Below, one piece after another: positions 25,692 to 38,800 of a DNA stretch of 64,000 nucleotides. Within the stretch, counting starts at the first letter, position 1, and each line of letters opens with the position of its first letter. Origin of the DNA: Fratercula arctica. Its lineage: Eukaryota > Chordata > Aves > Charadriiformes > Alcidae. The notes under the pieces are model-generated. The model was not told the origin of the DNA. It searched no databases and was given only the letters and a program-made list of their open reading frames with translations. The position numbers and the translations under genes were made by a program. The DNA lies in contig CANTUZ010000026.1 of assembly GCA_947846985.1 (NCBI GenBank), positions 54,790,730 to 54,854,729 on the forward strand, read 5' to 3'.

Positions 25692-26328
25692 CACAGAATC
25701 ACAGAATGGCTGAGATTGGAAGGGACCTCTGGGATGTCGTCCAGTCCAACTTCCCCTCCTCAAGCAGGTCCATCAGGGTGCCTAGGACCACGTCCAGATG
25801 GCTTTTAAATATCTCCAGGGATGGAAACTCCACAATCTCTCTGGGAAACCTGGGCCAAGGCTCAGTCACCCTCACAGCGGAAAAGGGTTTCCTGATGCCA
25901 GGAGGGAACCTCCTGTGTTTCAGTTTGTGCCTGTTGCCTCTGGTCCTGTCCCTGGCCACCACTGAGAAAAGTCTGGCTCCCTCTTCTCAGCACCTTCCCT
26001 TCAGGTACTTGTGCACATGGATAAGATCCCCCCAGATCCTTCCCTTCTCTAGGCTGAACAGTCCCATCTCTCTCAGCCTTTCTTTGTGTGAGACAATTGA
26101 GTTCCTTAATGATTGTAGTGACCCTTTGCTGGACTTTCTGTACTACCTCTACCTCTCTTGAGCTGGAGAGCCCAGAACCGGACACAGCACTGCAGGTGTG
26201 GCCTCACCAGTGCTGAGCACAGGGGAAGGACCACCTGCCCTGACCTGCTGGCAATGCTTTGCCTTACGCTACCCAAGGTACAATTAGCCTTCTCTGCAGA
26301 AAAGGCATATTGTTGGCTCATTTAATTT
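25692..26328 (-). mobile_element. CR1 LINE tail, reverse orientation (copy B)
   Basis: It starts with the inverted CR1 3' octamer repeat (TCACAGAATCACAGAATGG), followed by GATTGGAAGGGACCTCTGGG. The minus strand encodes the end of ORF2, with phrases such as ARDRTRGNRHKLKHRRF and EPWPRFPREIVEFPSLEIF (about 25830-25950) and [20 protein letters not shown] further 5' (near 26200-26260). Reading frames change several times. The 5' truncation is near 26328. Positions 25785-26234 are almost identical to 35231-35680 in the CR1 copy 9.4 kb away (see findings). Confidence 0.95.
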
Positions 26329-26329
26329 C

Positions 26330-29300
26330 CTTCATTAATACGGAAATAAATTAATAAACTCCTTCACTAGACAATAATAATTTCAGTTTGTGCATCATAA
26401 ATACATAAAATAAGATTTGTAATTCATTGTGAACAGGAACCACTTTCAGGCTACTGCGCTGCTGTAGTACCTGGGTTTAGTTTTTCTAAGTGTTTCTCAC
26501 AAATAAGAGATTCCAACACAAAAATTTAAAATGAAGTATCATGTATTCATTTTAATTGTGTTTCAAATTGTTTCAAAATTGATATTTAGGAGAGAGGTTC
26601 AGGAGCAGTTTTCCATTGGAACAAAAAAATTATTTCTTTCTACATGGACATACTAAAATAATGCATTTTATTGTCAATAAATGAATGCCTTAGTATGAAT
26701 AGAAAGACATGATATGACTAAGTCTGTCAATGTTTTTTTGTTAGGTACAGATTTTATCTTCCTTAATCTGGATACCATACCCTCAGGTTACTTAGTGTAA
26801 GACAGTGCCTCTCTGTCACACATAACCTCAGTGAGTCGTCTTCTCAGGGGATCATAAATTCGTTTTTAAAGTATCTTTTATTGTTTTAGAAATACACAAC
26901 TTGCATAACACATCTGCCAGTGCAAATTCAGCATTACCTTTTCCAGGCTTTTTACTGGTAGTTTAATAGTGAAATCTGAATTTCTCTTAACAAGCAATGG
27001 AATCATTAAGACTTCCATTGAGATGACAGAAGTCTGGCTTTGCAAGAGTGTTGATTTCAACATATTATCAAATCCAGCTACTCTACATTCTTATTAAAAA
27101 TTTAAAATGAAGTATCTACATGGCAGAGTTGCACAAAAGGATCCAATTCTGTCAGCACAGGTAGCACCATTGGCAGCTTTTGAAAATTAAAATGGGAGGA
27201 AGAACAATCTAAGTGCTAGCTTTAAAACAGAGAAGGATCTGGAGAAGGAAGGATTGCTAATTGCTTTTTCTTTTATGGTAACTGCTAATGAGCAGACACC
27301 ATGGCTGTGAACTGAAACACATTTTGCTGTTTTACATAGAGACAAGATAAAATAAAACATGAAAATTTTGCCACTTTGAGATTTCTCCCTCTACGGTCCT
27401 TTTATTTTTTCCTGTTTCAACACATAAGGGCAGAGCAAAGAGTGATTCAGGAACTGTAAAGTTGGTCTCTCATGCACAACAAACACCAACTCATTTTATC
27501 TTTCTGGCATTTTAATTTAAAACTGACACACACTTCCCACCTTGAGTGACTCTGAACAGTGACTTTACTGCCCTGTCAGGCTCACTGTTGAGAGGCTGAC
27601 CACACCTGAGGAGGAAATTCATAGTCTCAGATTCTCACACTTTACTACCTAGCTGGCAGAAAAGATTGTCAGTTTTCATGCCTGCAAAGCCTCAGTTACA
27701 GATAGGACCGGCAACAGAATTCAGTGTGTAAAGTAGCTTTTATTTTGTGCAGATAAGTGAACAAGTTTCCTTTCCAGTGCATGTGAATTTTTGCACCTGA
27801 TGTACTTCAATTGTCTAGGTATAATCTGCCAAGGGACAGATGAAACCTAGTAAGTATGCATTCAGTTTTTCCATGAGATTCAGTTGTATAAAGTAGGAGG
27901 TAATCTCTGCACTATTAGCTTCCAAATAAACAAAGCACTTCATAAAACAGTAGTAAAAGAATTCACAAATCTTGGCCTTCCTCCATTTTTTATCGATGCT
28001 TATTTTATATACTTAACCAAAATCAAAGCAGTGGCAGTGTGCCAGGAAAAAATGCTTTTAAAACCTAAGTGTTTGCAGAGATGTTTCCCTGTACAATTTT
28101 ACGAGGAAACGTTATTTTCTATACCATGACTTTTCATTAAAATGACTAAAATATAAAGATCAGCCCTTGCTTTCCCAGTCAAAATTGCTGTGTGAGGAGA
28201 GTTTTAGAGTTTACCCTTCTTCCCTCCTGCACAGGAGTTCTGTATTACATCAAGATTTTTCTCAGACCATATTGTAATATGGGATATGCATTTATTTGGT
28301 TTTAATACAGTCTCCACCTTTTGAGATTGCTTTTGGTTGCCCTGCATGGTTAGCAATTATCAACAGAGAAGTAGCTTCAGATTTTAGTCCATGTGTAGAC
28401 CCCTGGAAACTGAAAATAGTTTCAAGATTAGGAGATTTCCAGACTCTTTGAACTGCTGCACAATAATTTTTCTCTATATGTAGGCTCTAAACCACAGTCA
28501 CATAACCACAGATCATCCTGTGATACACAGAAAGAAATCTTCTAATCTTCTAATGAAAAGACATTTTTACCTTGTGGAGATACTCAAGAATTGACAGCAG
28601 TCAATTTTCATATTGTAGAACCTCCCCTGGTTTGTTGTTCCCAGTATTTGAAATTATGGAACATATGTAATTTCACAAAATTTTCCTTTTGAAAAGTTTG
28701 CTTTTTGATATTCTTATCCTAATATATTTCATATATATATATATATATCTCATGTTTGTCCACTATAAGCCTTTTAAAAGAGTGTTCCTATTTATGCGTA
28801 ATTACATTTTAACATCTCAGATAATTTCATTTAATTAAATGGTATCAACTAATGCTGCAATTAAACTGAAAGACCATGACAGAATTAAGTACAATTTTAC
28901 TTTTTTCTTTCAGCTGTTCTGTTTTACAAGTTTTGCTTTTGTGAGTCTTCCTGCTTTAATAATATCTCAAGAGATACTACACATTACCACTTGAGTTAAT
29001 CACTGAATGAGAAGACAGTATTGACTAGAGATCAGTGATAGTCATGGTGTGATTGCATTCCTTATGAGCACGCAGAGGACAGCGTCAAATGGCTGAAAAG
29101 CAATGCAAAACCTTATGTATAGAGAGACACATACATGTTAAAAATTTGGGCTTTTGAAAAGCCACTTTGTAACACGAAGAGTGAAATTATTGTTTAGAAG
29201 AAATAAGAGGTAGAAATACAAGAACTTTAAGAGTTCTTTAAAAAGAATGTGTTGGGTGGCCAGGAAAGTCCACGATCAAGAAAGAAGGCATGTAGAGCTA

Positions 29301-32036
29301 AAATGTCATCCTAGTTCAGTGGCAAAGTCAGTAACTAGAAAAAGAAAGGCAATAACAAAGAATTAGTTTGCAAATTTAATTTTTTGGTTGAAAACTGTTG
29401 AAAAGCAAGTAGAAAACTAAAGGAACAGGAGAAAATAATCTACGTGACAGTAGGAAAAATAATAAGGAGGTATATATTAATCATTTAAGTATTTCAAAAT
29501 GCTTTAAAAAATACAAAGGGACCTAAGTCTCACCTCTTCTAAAATGTGTAGTAAGGACTTTAATACACTGGAGATCTAGACCAGGGAGACTACCTAGAAT
29601 GTAAAAGGCATACTGGATTTGAACAAATGGAATTGTTCAGAAACTGGAAACAGTAGGCAAATCCAACAGATGCTTTGTTTGTATATTTGGAAGCAAAGTG
29701 ATATGCTTTTGACATGGGAAATCCATGTAGTACTTTAAAGGCTACAAGGAACTGAGGAACGTGCTGGCTAAAACAGATTACACATTAAGACTGTTTTATC
29801 AGGAGGCCCATAACTACCCTCCAAGAACCTACTAAGCACTAATTTATGGTGTAGGTGACAAACAATTTTAAAAATACTTGAACATTAGGGAGATTCCATA
29901 ACTCAGGAAAACTGTGAATATTTTATTTATATCACAAGGCACAAGAAACTGTAAACCTGTTAACAAGAAATCAGTCAGCACAAAATAATAGAAAGAATAC
30001 AAAGAACTAATGGAGAAGCAAAAGATTGAAACAGAATTCCTACCAGACAAACTTTTGTCAAATAAGCCTGATTAATTTCTGGTGGGATTATAAATTTAAT
30101 TGGCAAAGATAATTGTCCAGAAATTATTATGCTCAGAAATTTTTTGTGATTCTTGATTTAGCAAGAGATGGTATTCCAGCAGATGTTACCTAGTACTACT
30201 TTTGTTGCAGAAGTCCCAAGAAAATTTCCCAAAAATTTACAGAAAGGCTGATTTATTTACTTTTTAAAATGAAAGTATTTTTCTCGAAGTATTGTCAATT
30301 TACCAATGTAAGAGCTCCACAGCTTGGACTGAAATAGCTGAGCAAATGAACATTCAATGAGAAACACACTAGGAAGTACCCTATTAAGATGTTACTTTAA
30401 TTTTTTCTTTAAATAGTAGAATAGTGACCCCTAATACTTAGCTTTTTTTTACTATATCCTGGTGATTAATGCATGTTTAGTGTGAAAGATTAAATGGTAT
30501 TGTTAGAGAAATTTCAAAAGATCTTAGAAAACATAGAAAATTTAGAGAGAGAGAGAATGGAAGAGCAATGACACATGGACATAACAGGAAATTTGCAATT
30601 ACTTGTAGGTGTTAAACAAATACAGAAATTTAAGGTTATGATGTGCTATTGTAACCCATAATTGAGTTTTATTGCTATGTTTTCTGTGCATAAGCCACAG
30701 ACATTTTGCTTGTCATATTTTTTGTTTATTAAAAAAAATTAAATGAAGTAGTCATTAACATACAAAATGAAATTATTTCTGCACTAGCTCAAAGGATCCT
30801 AAAAGAATGGCTCTTGATATTATAGTTGTTGATGATGATAATATTATTATTATTATTAATATTAATATTATTATTAACCTTTCAGTGTCTTATACAAAAT
30901 TATGCTACCATATACTTAGTATCCACTCCTAGATCCTGCTGATTTTATTACATTTTTAATGAGTAAATATAATTATAGAATACTAAATTTATAAATACAG
31001 CAAGTAATGTCTATTAAATATAAGTCTACATATTAATAATTTTTTTTACCAAGTCATATGTCTCATCATTGAGAGTTAGGTGATCAAGTAAGGTAGTAAT
31101 CAGTACATATTCTGTAGAAACCACCAATACCATATTACACAACATAAATATATAAAAAGTTATGCTATTTGCACGACTTACATCGAACTTTGTAAATCCC
31201 TGTTGGCTGTTAAAATCCCATTCATGGTCATTGTTTCAGGGAATTCACAATTCATAACAGGAAAATAATCACAACTGATATCATATAGCTCTAGGGACAA
31301 AACAGAAAAAGTATGATGGACGGATGAAGTGGGAAGAAGACAGAGATTTTCTGGAAATTAGTAGTTTAGAGATAAAAACATAGTAATAGACACAGCAGTG
31401 ACAATGGTGAACTGACAACAGAGACTGATACATTGTTAAAAAATGAAACAAGCAGTTCTGCAGTTTCTAGTACTCTGTATCAGGAAGAAATTTTGACCCC
31501 TCCCACTCTGAATAGTGAGGTAAGAAACGGAGAAAAGGCTTCTACGCAACTCTTCATATGTGTTTGTGTCCAAATAGGTTAACTCAGTGCTAGGTAGGCA
31601 TTTACAAGCATTAAAGTTATCCTTACAATAATTTTTACTCACTCACATCACTCAGAATTCATCAGTCTACAGTGCTAAAAATGAGACTTGAAGCTGAATT
31701 CCAATAACTTCTTTAAACACGACACTGTCTGTACTTTATGAATTCTCATTTGAAGGAATTACTTTGAGGACCAATCTGTTATTCTTAAGCCCAGGAATTT
31801 GTTGAAAATACTATGCGGACTAAGTAAAATTGAATAGTTTGGAGGGATTCTTTTTTTTCTGGTTTAGTGAGCTCAGAAAGTATTGAAGAGTGATCTCACT
31901 TGATTAGAAACTCTGTCCTGTGTTCTTTGCCATCTTTTGTGCTTTTAGATTGAAACCTCATAGAAGGTCTACATTCTGATCCTGACTTTAATTAACCACC
32001 ATTTATAAAGTTAAAACTTGTAGGAGACAAGAAGTT

Positions 32037-32037
<1 letters not shown>
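26330..32037. other. AT-rich non-coding stretch with simple repeats
   Basis: This is 5.7 kb without a recognised gene. It contains an (AT)n run at 28730-28748 and an ATT/ATA-rich microsatellite at about 30826-30878 (GATGATGATAATATTATTAT then AATATT units). No transposon family was identified. Confidence 0.6.
30826..30878 (+). repeat. Trinucleotide ATT microsatellite, interrupted
   Basis: GTTGTTGATGATGATAATATT leads into repeated ATT and AATATT units. It is a compound, partly decayed simple repeat. Confidence 0.85.

Positions 32038-32073
<36 letters not shown>
32038..32073 (+). repeat. Poly(A) tract, about 36 A
   Basis: An uninterrupted run of about 36 A is followed by an A/G-rich tail (GAAAAGAAAGAAATGAAAAT). 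No retrogene or SINE body is recognisable upstream, so a retrotransposition origin is not shown. Confidence 0.9.
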
Positions 32074-32075
<2 letters not shown>

Positions 32076-32153
32076 AAAGAAAGAAATGAAAATGAGAAAG
32101 AAGAGTTTAATTCTCCTGGAAATTAAATAGGTGATAGAACAAGCCCACAACAG

Positions 32154-32634
32154 TGTCCTGGTTTGGGGAGGAGTGGACAGGGCAGGTGATCCAAAACTGA
32201 TCAATAGGATATTCTGCCTATGCTCAGCATCTGCCATGCTCAGTATAAAAGTTGAGGGATTAAAGAGTTGGGTTCTTCTTCAATGGCTTGGATTCTTCAA
32301 CGACTGATGTCTGAGGAGTATTCTGTCAGCTCATCTGCCTTTGATCCCAGTCAGTGTGTTCCAGTTCCAATTTGCCACTGAGTCCAGTCTGGAACTTTGC
32401 CAGTGCCTGCTGGTGATATCTCCCTGGGAGCTTGATACAGTTTTGTATATTTTTGCATATATTGTATCTATTTCATTATTTCCTTTTTTATTTTATTATT
32501 AATATTTCATTGAAGTAATTTAGTTTATTCTAAACTCATAAACTCTTTATCTCTCTTCTTCCTCACCTTGGAGCAAGAGGTAGGGGACAGCACCTGTCAT
32601 CTTGTCATTGGCCAACCTGGACCAAACTGTGACA
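32154..32634 (+). mobile_element. Intact solo LTR, ERVL-like, with 5-bp target duplication
   Basis: It begins TGTCCTGGTTTGGGG and ends CCAAACTGTGACA, so the termini are inverted TGTC...GACA and the inner CTGGTTTGG/CCAAAC also pair. The 5 bases before (AACAG, 32149-32153) equal the 5 bases after (AACAG, 32635-32639), a direct sign of integration. A TATA-like GTATAAAAG lies near 32242-32250. A T-rich segment follows in the 3' half. No internal viral genes adjoin it, so it is a solo LTR left by recombination. The class is inferred from the 5-bp duplication and overall look and is not confirmed. Confidence 0.85.
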
Positions 32635-32639
32635 AACAG

Positions 32640-35130
32640 ATGCTGTTTAAATCCACTAGAATCTACTTCATTCAGAAATGAAGTGACTATTACAAGTGAA
32701 AGTAAGAGATCTGCACTAAGGGAAGAAAAGGAGAATAAGGAAAAAGAAAGAACCTTGAGCAACACACTTGGGAGAATAAAAAAAAAGGGGGGGGGGGAGG
32801 GGCAGAATAAGGGCACAAGTCACTGTTAAAGGTTTCAGCCATGTGAGGTTTTTTTATAATACTGGCATAGATACAACTTGAGCAGTTTATTTTAAGTATA
32901 AGTTTATACTAACATCAGTTTGTAACACGAGAGCAAAAGGTAAATGAAATTGTTTGTTTCTTTGTTTCTTAATGTAGTCAACTATTCCAAAGAATAGTAT
33001 ATTTCTAAATTATGTTAGCAGGCAGTTACACAAATTTTCTATCTAATCTCTCCATCTACAGTTAAATTATGGTCACAAGCCATAATTTACAGCTTGCTGG
33101 TTTTGCAGCTTTTATGTAATTGTGGGCTCTGGTATATTTTTAGCTAAAAATTATTTGGGCATATGAAAACCGTGTGTACATATGAGATTGCTTTTAAACA
33201 GACCACACAAAGTTTATTAAAGCATAACAAAGTTTTGCATAATACCTCTTCCCTTTGAAATCATTATTTCATATTAAAATACACTGAACAGCAAGAGGCT
33301 TAAAGCTGAAGTGCTTTGTCTTCCACCCACTGTTCCTACCCTCTGTAATTTCAGTGATGTGTACATTAAGTTGAAATGAGAAAGATTCATCATTATGACT
33401 ACAACATGAATTAGTCATATATGCAGTTTGCGTTTATCCAAAGAGATTATCCACTTTCTGGAAAGACACTACAATAGTGATCCTGACTCTTAAAACTGTC
33501 CAAAAATTCTGAAAAAGACCTTCTGAGAAAAGATCCAGATATCTCAACAGAAACACGTGGACACAATAGAAAATTATTTTTCCAAAGAAGATGGAACCCA
33601 GCTCCAGGAAGAGATTTGGCTCATTTTTACATAGCACATGGTATTGAGCCATATCATTTGACATACCAGGTACACAGTTACCCAAGCTATTTCCATACAG
33701 ATAGCTATTTTTGAAATTAAACAATTTCTTTAGTGCCTTATGAAAAGTATTGTTCAAATAATGTCATGTAATTCCATTTCCTGACACAGTGTAACTTTTC
33801 TGAACAAATTACTAGCATCATAGAGTATTTTGTGGTATGTTGGTCACAGTGTAAATATATCTACCAAATTGAATATCCTTCAGATCCATTATCATCCACT
33901 GAGCCAAATTGCTAATACTTCCATGAAGAAGACCTACAGAGTCTGATATGATCAAGCCTTTATTTCTTCTTCATCTGGCATTAAAAATAAATACATACAT
34001 AAATAAGTAAATATATAAATAAGTAAATATTCACTCTACCACTTGATTTCTAAAATATAGAATGTTATACAGCATAGGTCACTAGACTGTATCGCTATGC
34101 TGTATCTCTACATTTAACTATGTGGCTGTTGTGTACTGTCATTGGATACACAGTCTTTTTACTCAGATACATTGATCCAGGTTAGTGTAATTCAGGAATT
34201 TTTTATGACAGAAGACTTTCTTTAAAACATCTTAATAGATTAGTGTAATGATGTAGAAAGATTATTATAATGATGGAGAAAGCCACAGACCCAAGGAAGA
34301 ATAACATGACTCATGAGATACAATGTAGTAGAATTAGTAAAACATTAGATATGAATCGGAAGGTAATGGAAAAATGCCATTATCCTTTCACTCTAATATT
34401 TTAAATAAAAGCAATAGAAAACACTTGTCAAAGCCCACCAAAAAAGTGGGCTTCATTCCTTTCCCCATTCCCAGCAATGGTGAGAAATAAGCTGGTACAG
34501 ATTTCTTGTAGAGGTTTAATTCCTCAATTTCCACCTAACATTGGGCAAAAAGTGTTCCTCCACAGCTGAGGATTAGATCTCATAGTGACATAAGGGCATA
34601 TTGGAGACACAGCTGCTTTCTCACATAGGAGGAGGCTGAGCTAAGATGAAGGGACCAGCTTTATTCTACTTCGGTTTCTGGTGTAATAGGACTGGACCCA
34701 ACCAGATGTTACAGGACTTGACTTCAACTCTTCTTACCATTTCCATAGACCTTGATCCCTCTGTTAGCAGCAGTAGCTAATCAAACTTTCTACATCCAAA
34801 GTAACTAGAGGGAATAGTTATGGGAGACGTTTCAATTAATTAGTTAGGACAAGACATCTCTGCTTCTGGTTTGGGAATAGACCTGATGCTGCTACAGCTC
34901 CTTGCCTGCTTCATTTATACAAGGCCCATTTCTTTGTTCACAAATTACAGAAGGTATTTCTGCAGAACAATCCTATGGCTAAGAAAATTTTTATACAATG
35001 AGATCATAAACTAAAGTAAATTAAAATAGTTTCATTGCTACCCTGAAGAGTTAGCAGTCTAGATACATATTGGAGTGAGGCTGGGATCACTGCTCAACGA
35101 CTACCTAACATTCACTCAGGACACCAACCT
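32640..35130. other. AT-rich non-coding stretch
   Basis: An A9-G11 run lies at about 32778-32797. An interrupted AAAT/ATAA simple repeat at 33984-34030 includes two copies of AAATAAGTAAATAT. A perfect small hairpin lies at 34431-34453. The 107-codon minus-strand open frame (33434-33757) shows no known motif. Confidence 0.6.
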
Positions 35131-35133
35131 CAA

Positions 35134-35888
35134 TCACAGAATCGCAGGATGGTTGAGGTTGTAAGGGACCTCTGGGAGTTCAACCTGCCCAACCCCCACT
35201 CGAGCAGGGTGACCTAGAGACAGGTGCCCCGGACCACATCCAGATGGCTTTTAAATATCTCCAGGGATGGAAACTCCACAATCTCTCTGGGAAACCTGGG
35301 CCAAGGCTCAGTCACCCTCACAGCGGAAAAGGGTTTCCTGATGCCAGGAGGGAACCTCCTGTGTTTCAGTTTGTGCCTGTTGCCTCTGGTCCTGTCCCTG
35401 GCCACCACTGAGAAAAGTCTGGCTCCCTCTTCTCAGCACCTTCCCTTCAGGTACTTGTGCACATGGATAAGATCCCCCTAGATCCTTCCCTTCTCTAGGC
35501 TGAACAGTCCCATCTCTCTCAGCCTTTCCTTGTGTGAGATGATTGAGTTCCTTAATGATTGTAGTGACCCTTTGCTGGACTTTCTGTACTACCTCTACCT
35601 CTCTTGAGCTGGAGAGCCCAGAACCGGACACAGCACTGCAGGTGTGGCCTCACCAGTGCTGAGCACAGGGGAAGGATCACGTTCTTGAACCTTTAAGCTT
35701 TGCCTAAAGCAGCCCATTATACCATTAGTCACCTTTCACTGTTAGGGCACACTATTACCTCGTATTTAATTTTGTGTCCACCAAGACCCCCACGTCATTC
35801 TCTGCAAAGCTGCTTTCCGAATAGACGTTTACAATATCCCTACTTCTATACTGTATGTGTAGACCTGCTCAGGAATGAGAACTGACTC
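35134..35888 (-). mobile_element. CR1 LINE tail, reverse orientation (copy C)
   Basis: It starts with an inverted CR1 3' end (TCACAGAATCGCAGGATGG, then GTAAGGGACCTCTGGGAG). The middle encodes the same ORF2 C-terminal phrases as copy B (ARDRTRGNRHKLKHRRF and others). Beyond the shared block, CR1 sequence continues in more decayed form (TGTCCACCAAGACCCCCACG at about 35777, then CTGCAAAGCTGCTTTCC), fading out near 35890. Its 3' tail and 5' part are much more diverged from copy B than the 450-bp middle. Confidence 0.93.
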
Positions 35889-35889
35889 T

Positions 35890-38800
35890 AACTTGGACAA
35901 ATTCAGACTCATAAACTAGGGGGAATCCAAGATCTTCAAGCTCTTACCTAAATGATCCTTATGATGTTCATTCTTACATTAGAATGGAGTTTTGCCTAAA
36001 GTAGTACACCTACATCCTGCTTCCATACAATTTAGTCAAGTAACTCATCTTTTTAACCTGCATTCAATATTATCTATATCTTATGCGAGACTGATTTCCT
36101 CCAGTAATTCAAGAGGACTGACACAATTTGATATTATTTCAGAGTCCTCATGCCACTAATGCAAGTTAAACTGCCTTCTGTCCTGCATCAACGTGGTTCT
36201 AATGTAACAACTTTCCAAAAGCAATTTAAAATGCTTAATCAACTATTACTTGAGTCACCATATAGAAAACACTGAATTTAGGTTACAAATTTGGAGAATT
36301 TTAACAAGACACTAAGAGTTAGCTCAGCTGCATGGATGAATTTTCACTCTTCAATTCCCTATCCATGAATAATCCTTGCATTAACTAAAAGGTAAGTTGG
36401 AGCAGTTCCACTCAGGTTTATCAGGAAAAAGAGTAGAGTATGAAGACCAAAAACTTAAAGATTAATTTATACAGTAAGTCTACGGGGTATGAAAATGCAA
36501 ATCATAAACACAGTTTCTGACCTAATCTTAAATACAAATATTGATGGCTGAATTATGAATTTTATTACCAACTGTGAACTTACCTTCTTCCAGTTGCATA
36601 AATGTTGGATAAACTTTGAAGATCTTCTCTAATAACAGAACATTTTGAAATGGCCAGTTCTGTTCCTAATTAAGTTAGTGGTAAAGCAACTATTTATGCC
36701 AATAGGAATAAAATTGGTCTGCAAGTGTGAAAATGACCTCTTAAACTTAAGGAACTGGTGAGAGCATATTTTATGTTTCACCTGCATATTCATAGCTATG
36801 AATTTCATGTTTATTCCATTTCTTCTATTAATTCACCATCTCTGGAAAAGTTTTCATAAGAAAAGGACACAATTACATCAAAAAATAAACCATGAACTTT
36901 TGCAACTGTAAACTAGGTACTTCTCATCTGCAATATTTGAGGGGTTTTACACAATTTTTCTAAATGGCCTCGTGCTGAATCATGTCAAAATCTTACTGGC
37001 AACATTCTGGTTTGTCAATATAGAAATTTAATCTCTAACAGTTTATGACTCATCCTGTGACACTCGCTATAGTCTGTATTTCAGAAGTCACCACAAAAAA
37101 GAGTGATCATAAAAGTATCTGAGGTAGACCACGCTTGCAGAGAAGCAGGTGGATAATTCACAGTGATTTATTCTACAAATTCAAATTCCCTTTTCCTGTT
37201 TAAAGAATATTCATGACCAGATGCATCTCTTCAAGTTGCAATTGAAAGTTATTCAGTGATTTCTGGTCTCTGTTGCTTAGATTGAAATATTGAGTATTTG
37301 ATCTATGAGCTGTGTCGCTTAGCTGTGATTGGCAGATCAGAAAAATCTTCCTCTAGTTCCTTCCTCTTACACAGCAATTTTGTGAAACAATTTAACATGA
37401 ATTTCCAGGCCTAAAACCTAGTATTAATGAGTATTGAATTTAAAATTGGAAATCTATTTTCCACAAGTTTTCATACTTATAAATCTTGATCATTTGCAAA
37501 GAATGGGAATAAACAAAGAGCAAATGCTTCACTTGCTCTCATTGTCAAGACAAGATATGGATGAGTGGTAAAAATTTCTGAAGAGAAATATATATACATA
37601 ATACTGTGACAAATCTCCCTATTAGGTTGTTTATATTTCAAAAGATTTTTCTTCCACCCAGCTAATTAGTGTAAGCCACATGTGTGGAATCTTGGAACTC
37701 AAGAGTGGGTACTGAACTCTATTCCTGATGTAAACTTGTGTTAATGGTCCATTTAGTTTCAGATCAGGCCTTTCAATAGTGTTTCCAGTTTTGCCTTTTC
37801 TCACCTTATATTTACTTTCTGTGTTGTGATGCTTATCTCATCTATAGAATTTTTTCTATAACCATGATAAAACACTTACTTCCTTCATTTCCCTTTTGAT
37901 GCAATTGTTAGATAAATTTTGGTGTTTTTTACGTCTAATTTCTTGTTGATTTGTAGACCGTGATAGTGGCAATGATTGACTTCTGATAAAATTAGATGAA
38001 TCTCAAGTAAACTGACTTGTTATTTTAGAGCATTTTATTTACTTTTTATATTTCATGTTGTCATTTTTAAATACGATACTTCCTGAGTCATTTATAAACA
38101 TCACTTTTCACTAAGTAAACCTTGCAGTACAGATTCCCTGCTTTGATCAACTTTGTGATTTTTGCTACATATCATTTAGTTCAACAAAGTTGTTACTAGG
38201 GAAGATGCAAAGAATTAAATCAGCTTCATCCCTGATAATGGATAGCCTGACCCATTTTCTACCCAATATATTATTATTTTCTGAATGTTTTCCATAATTC
38301 TGTGTGTTTGAGCATTTTTTGCCTCTTGATCAGCAATGGTCATGCCATTCTTTATTCTGCTGGTCTTTCCACCTGTTTACTCAGGAGCGGCATTAAGAAA
38401 AGCCAAAGTGAAGCTTACAATAGTAAGGTCTAGAAAGAGACCATTTTAGAAAATTCTTCCTACTGCCACAAAAAAAAAAAAAAAAAAAAAAAAAGAAGTG
38501 GTCAGTTACTATTTAATTCTAGAGGAAAATTAGTGACAATTAGGAATTTGGGTAATTTTGAGCTATACTGAAGAAGGTTATACAATAATAAGATAAAAGT
38601 CTGAGTCATAAAACCAGTGCTTCAAATGCAGAAAGTAGACAGAGACTAAATTGGCTACAGTCAAAATTTAGCTAAAGACGAAGATTCAGTAAAGGTGAAT
38701 TACAACAATTACTCATTGCTTGTCATGCGTTACTTAATAATACCGCAGTAAACTACACAGTGGAAGTATATAATCATTTCAGCAGAGACAGATATATGCT

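Noticed and set aside
25706..26161. 151-codon plus-strand open frame (and its near twin at 35224-35481) as a conserved gene pair
   Set aside because: Both are antisense to CR1 ORF2. Their similarity comes from the shared CR1 block, not from a host protein.
32038..32073. Poly(A) as the tail of a processed pseudogene or SINE
   Set aside because: No gene-like or SINE-like body upstream and no flanking target duplication visible. Avian CR1 does not leave poly(A) tails.
33434..33757. 107-codon minus-strand open frame, considered as a possible exon or viral remnant
   Set aside because: No recognisable viral or host family, and no flanking structure.
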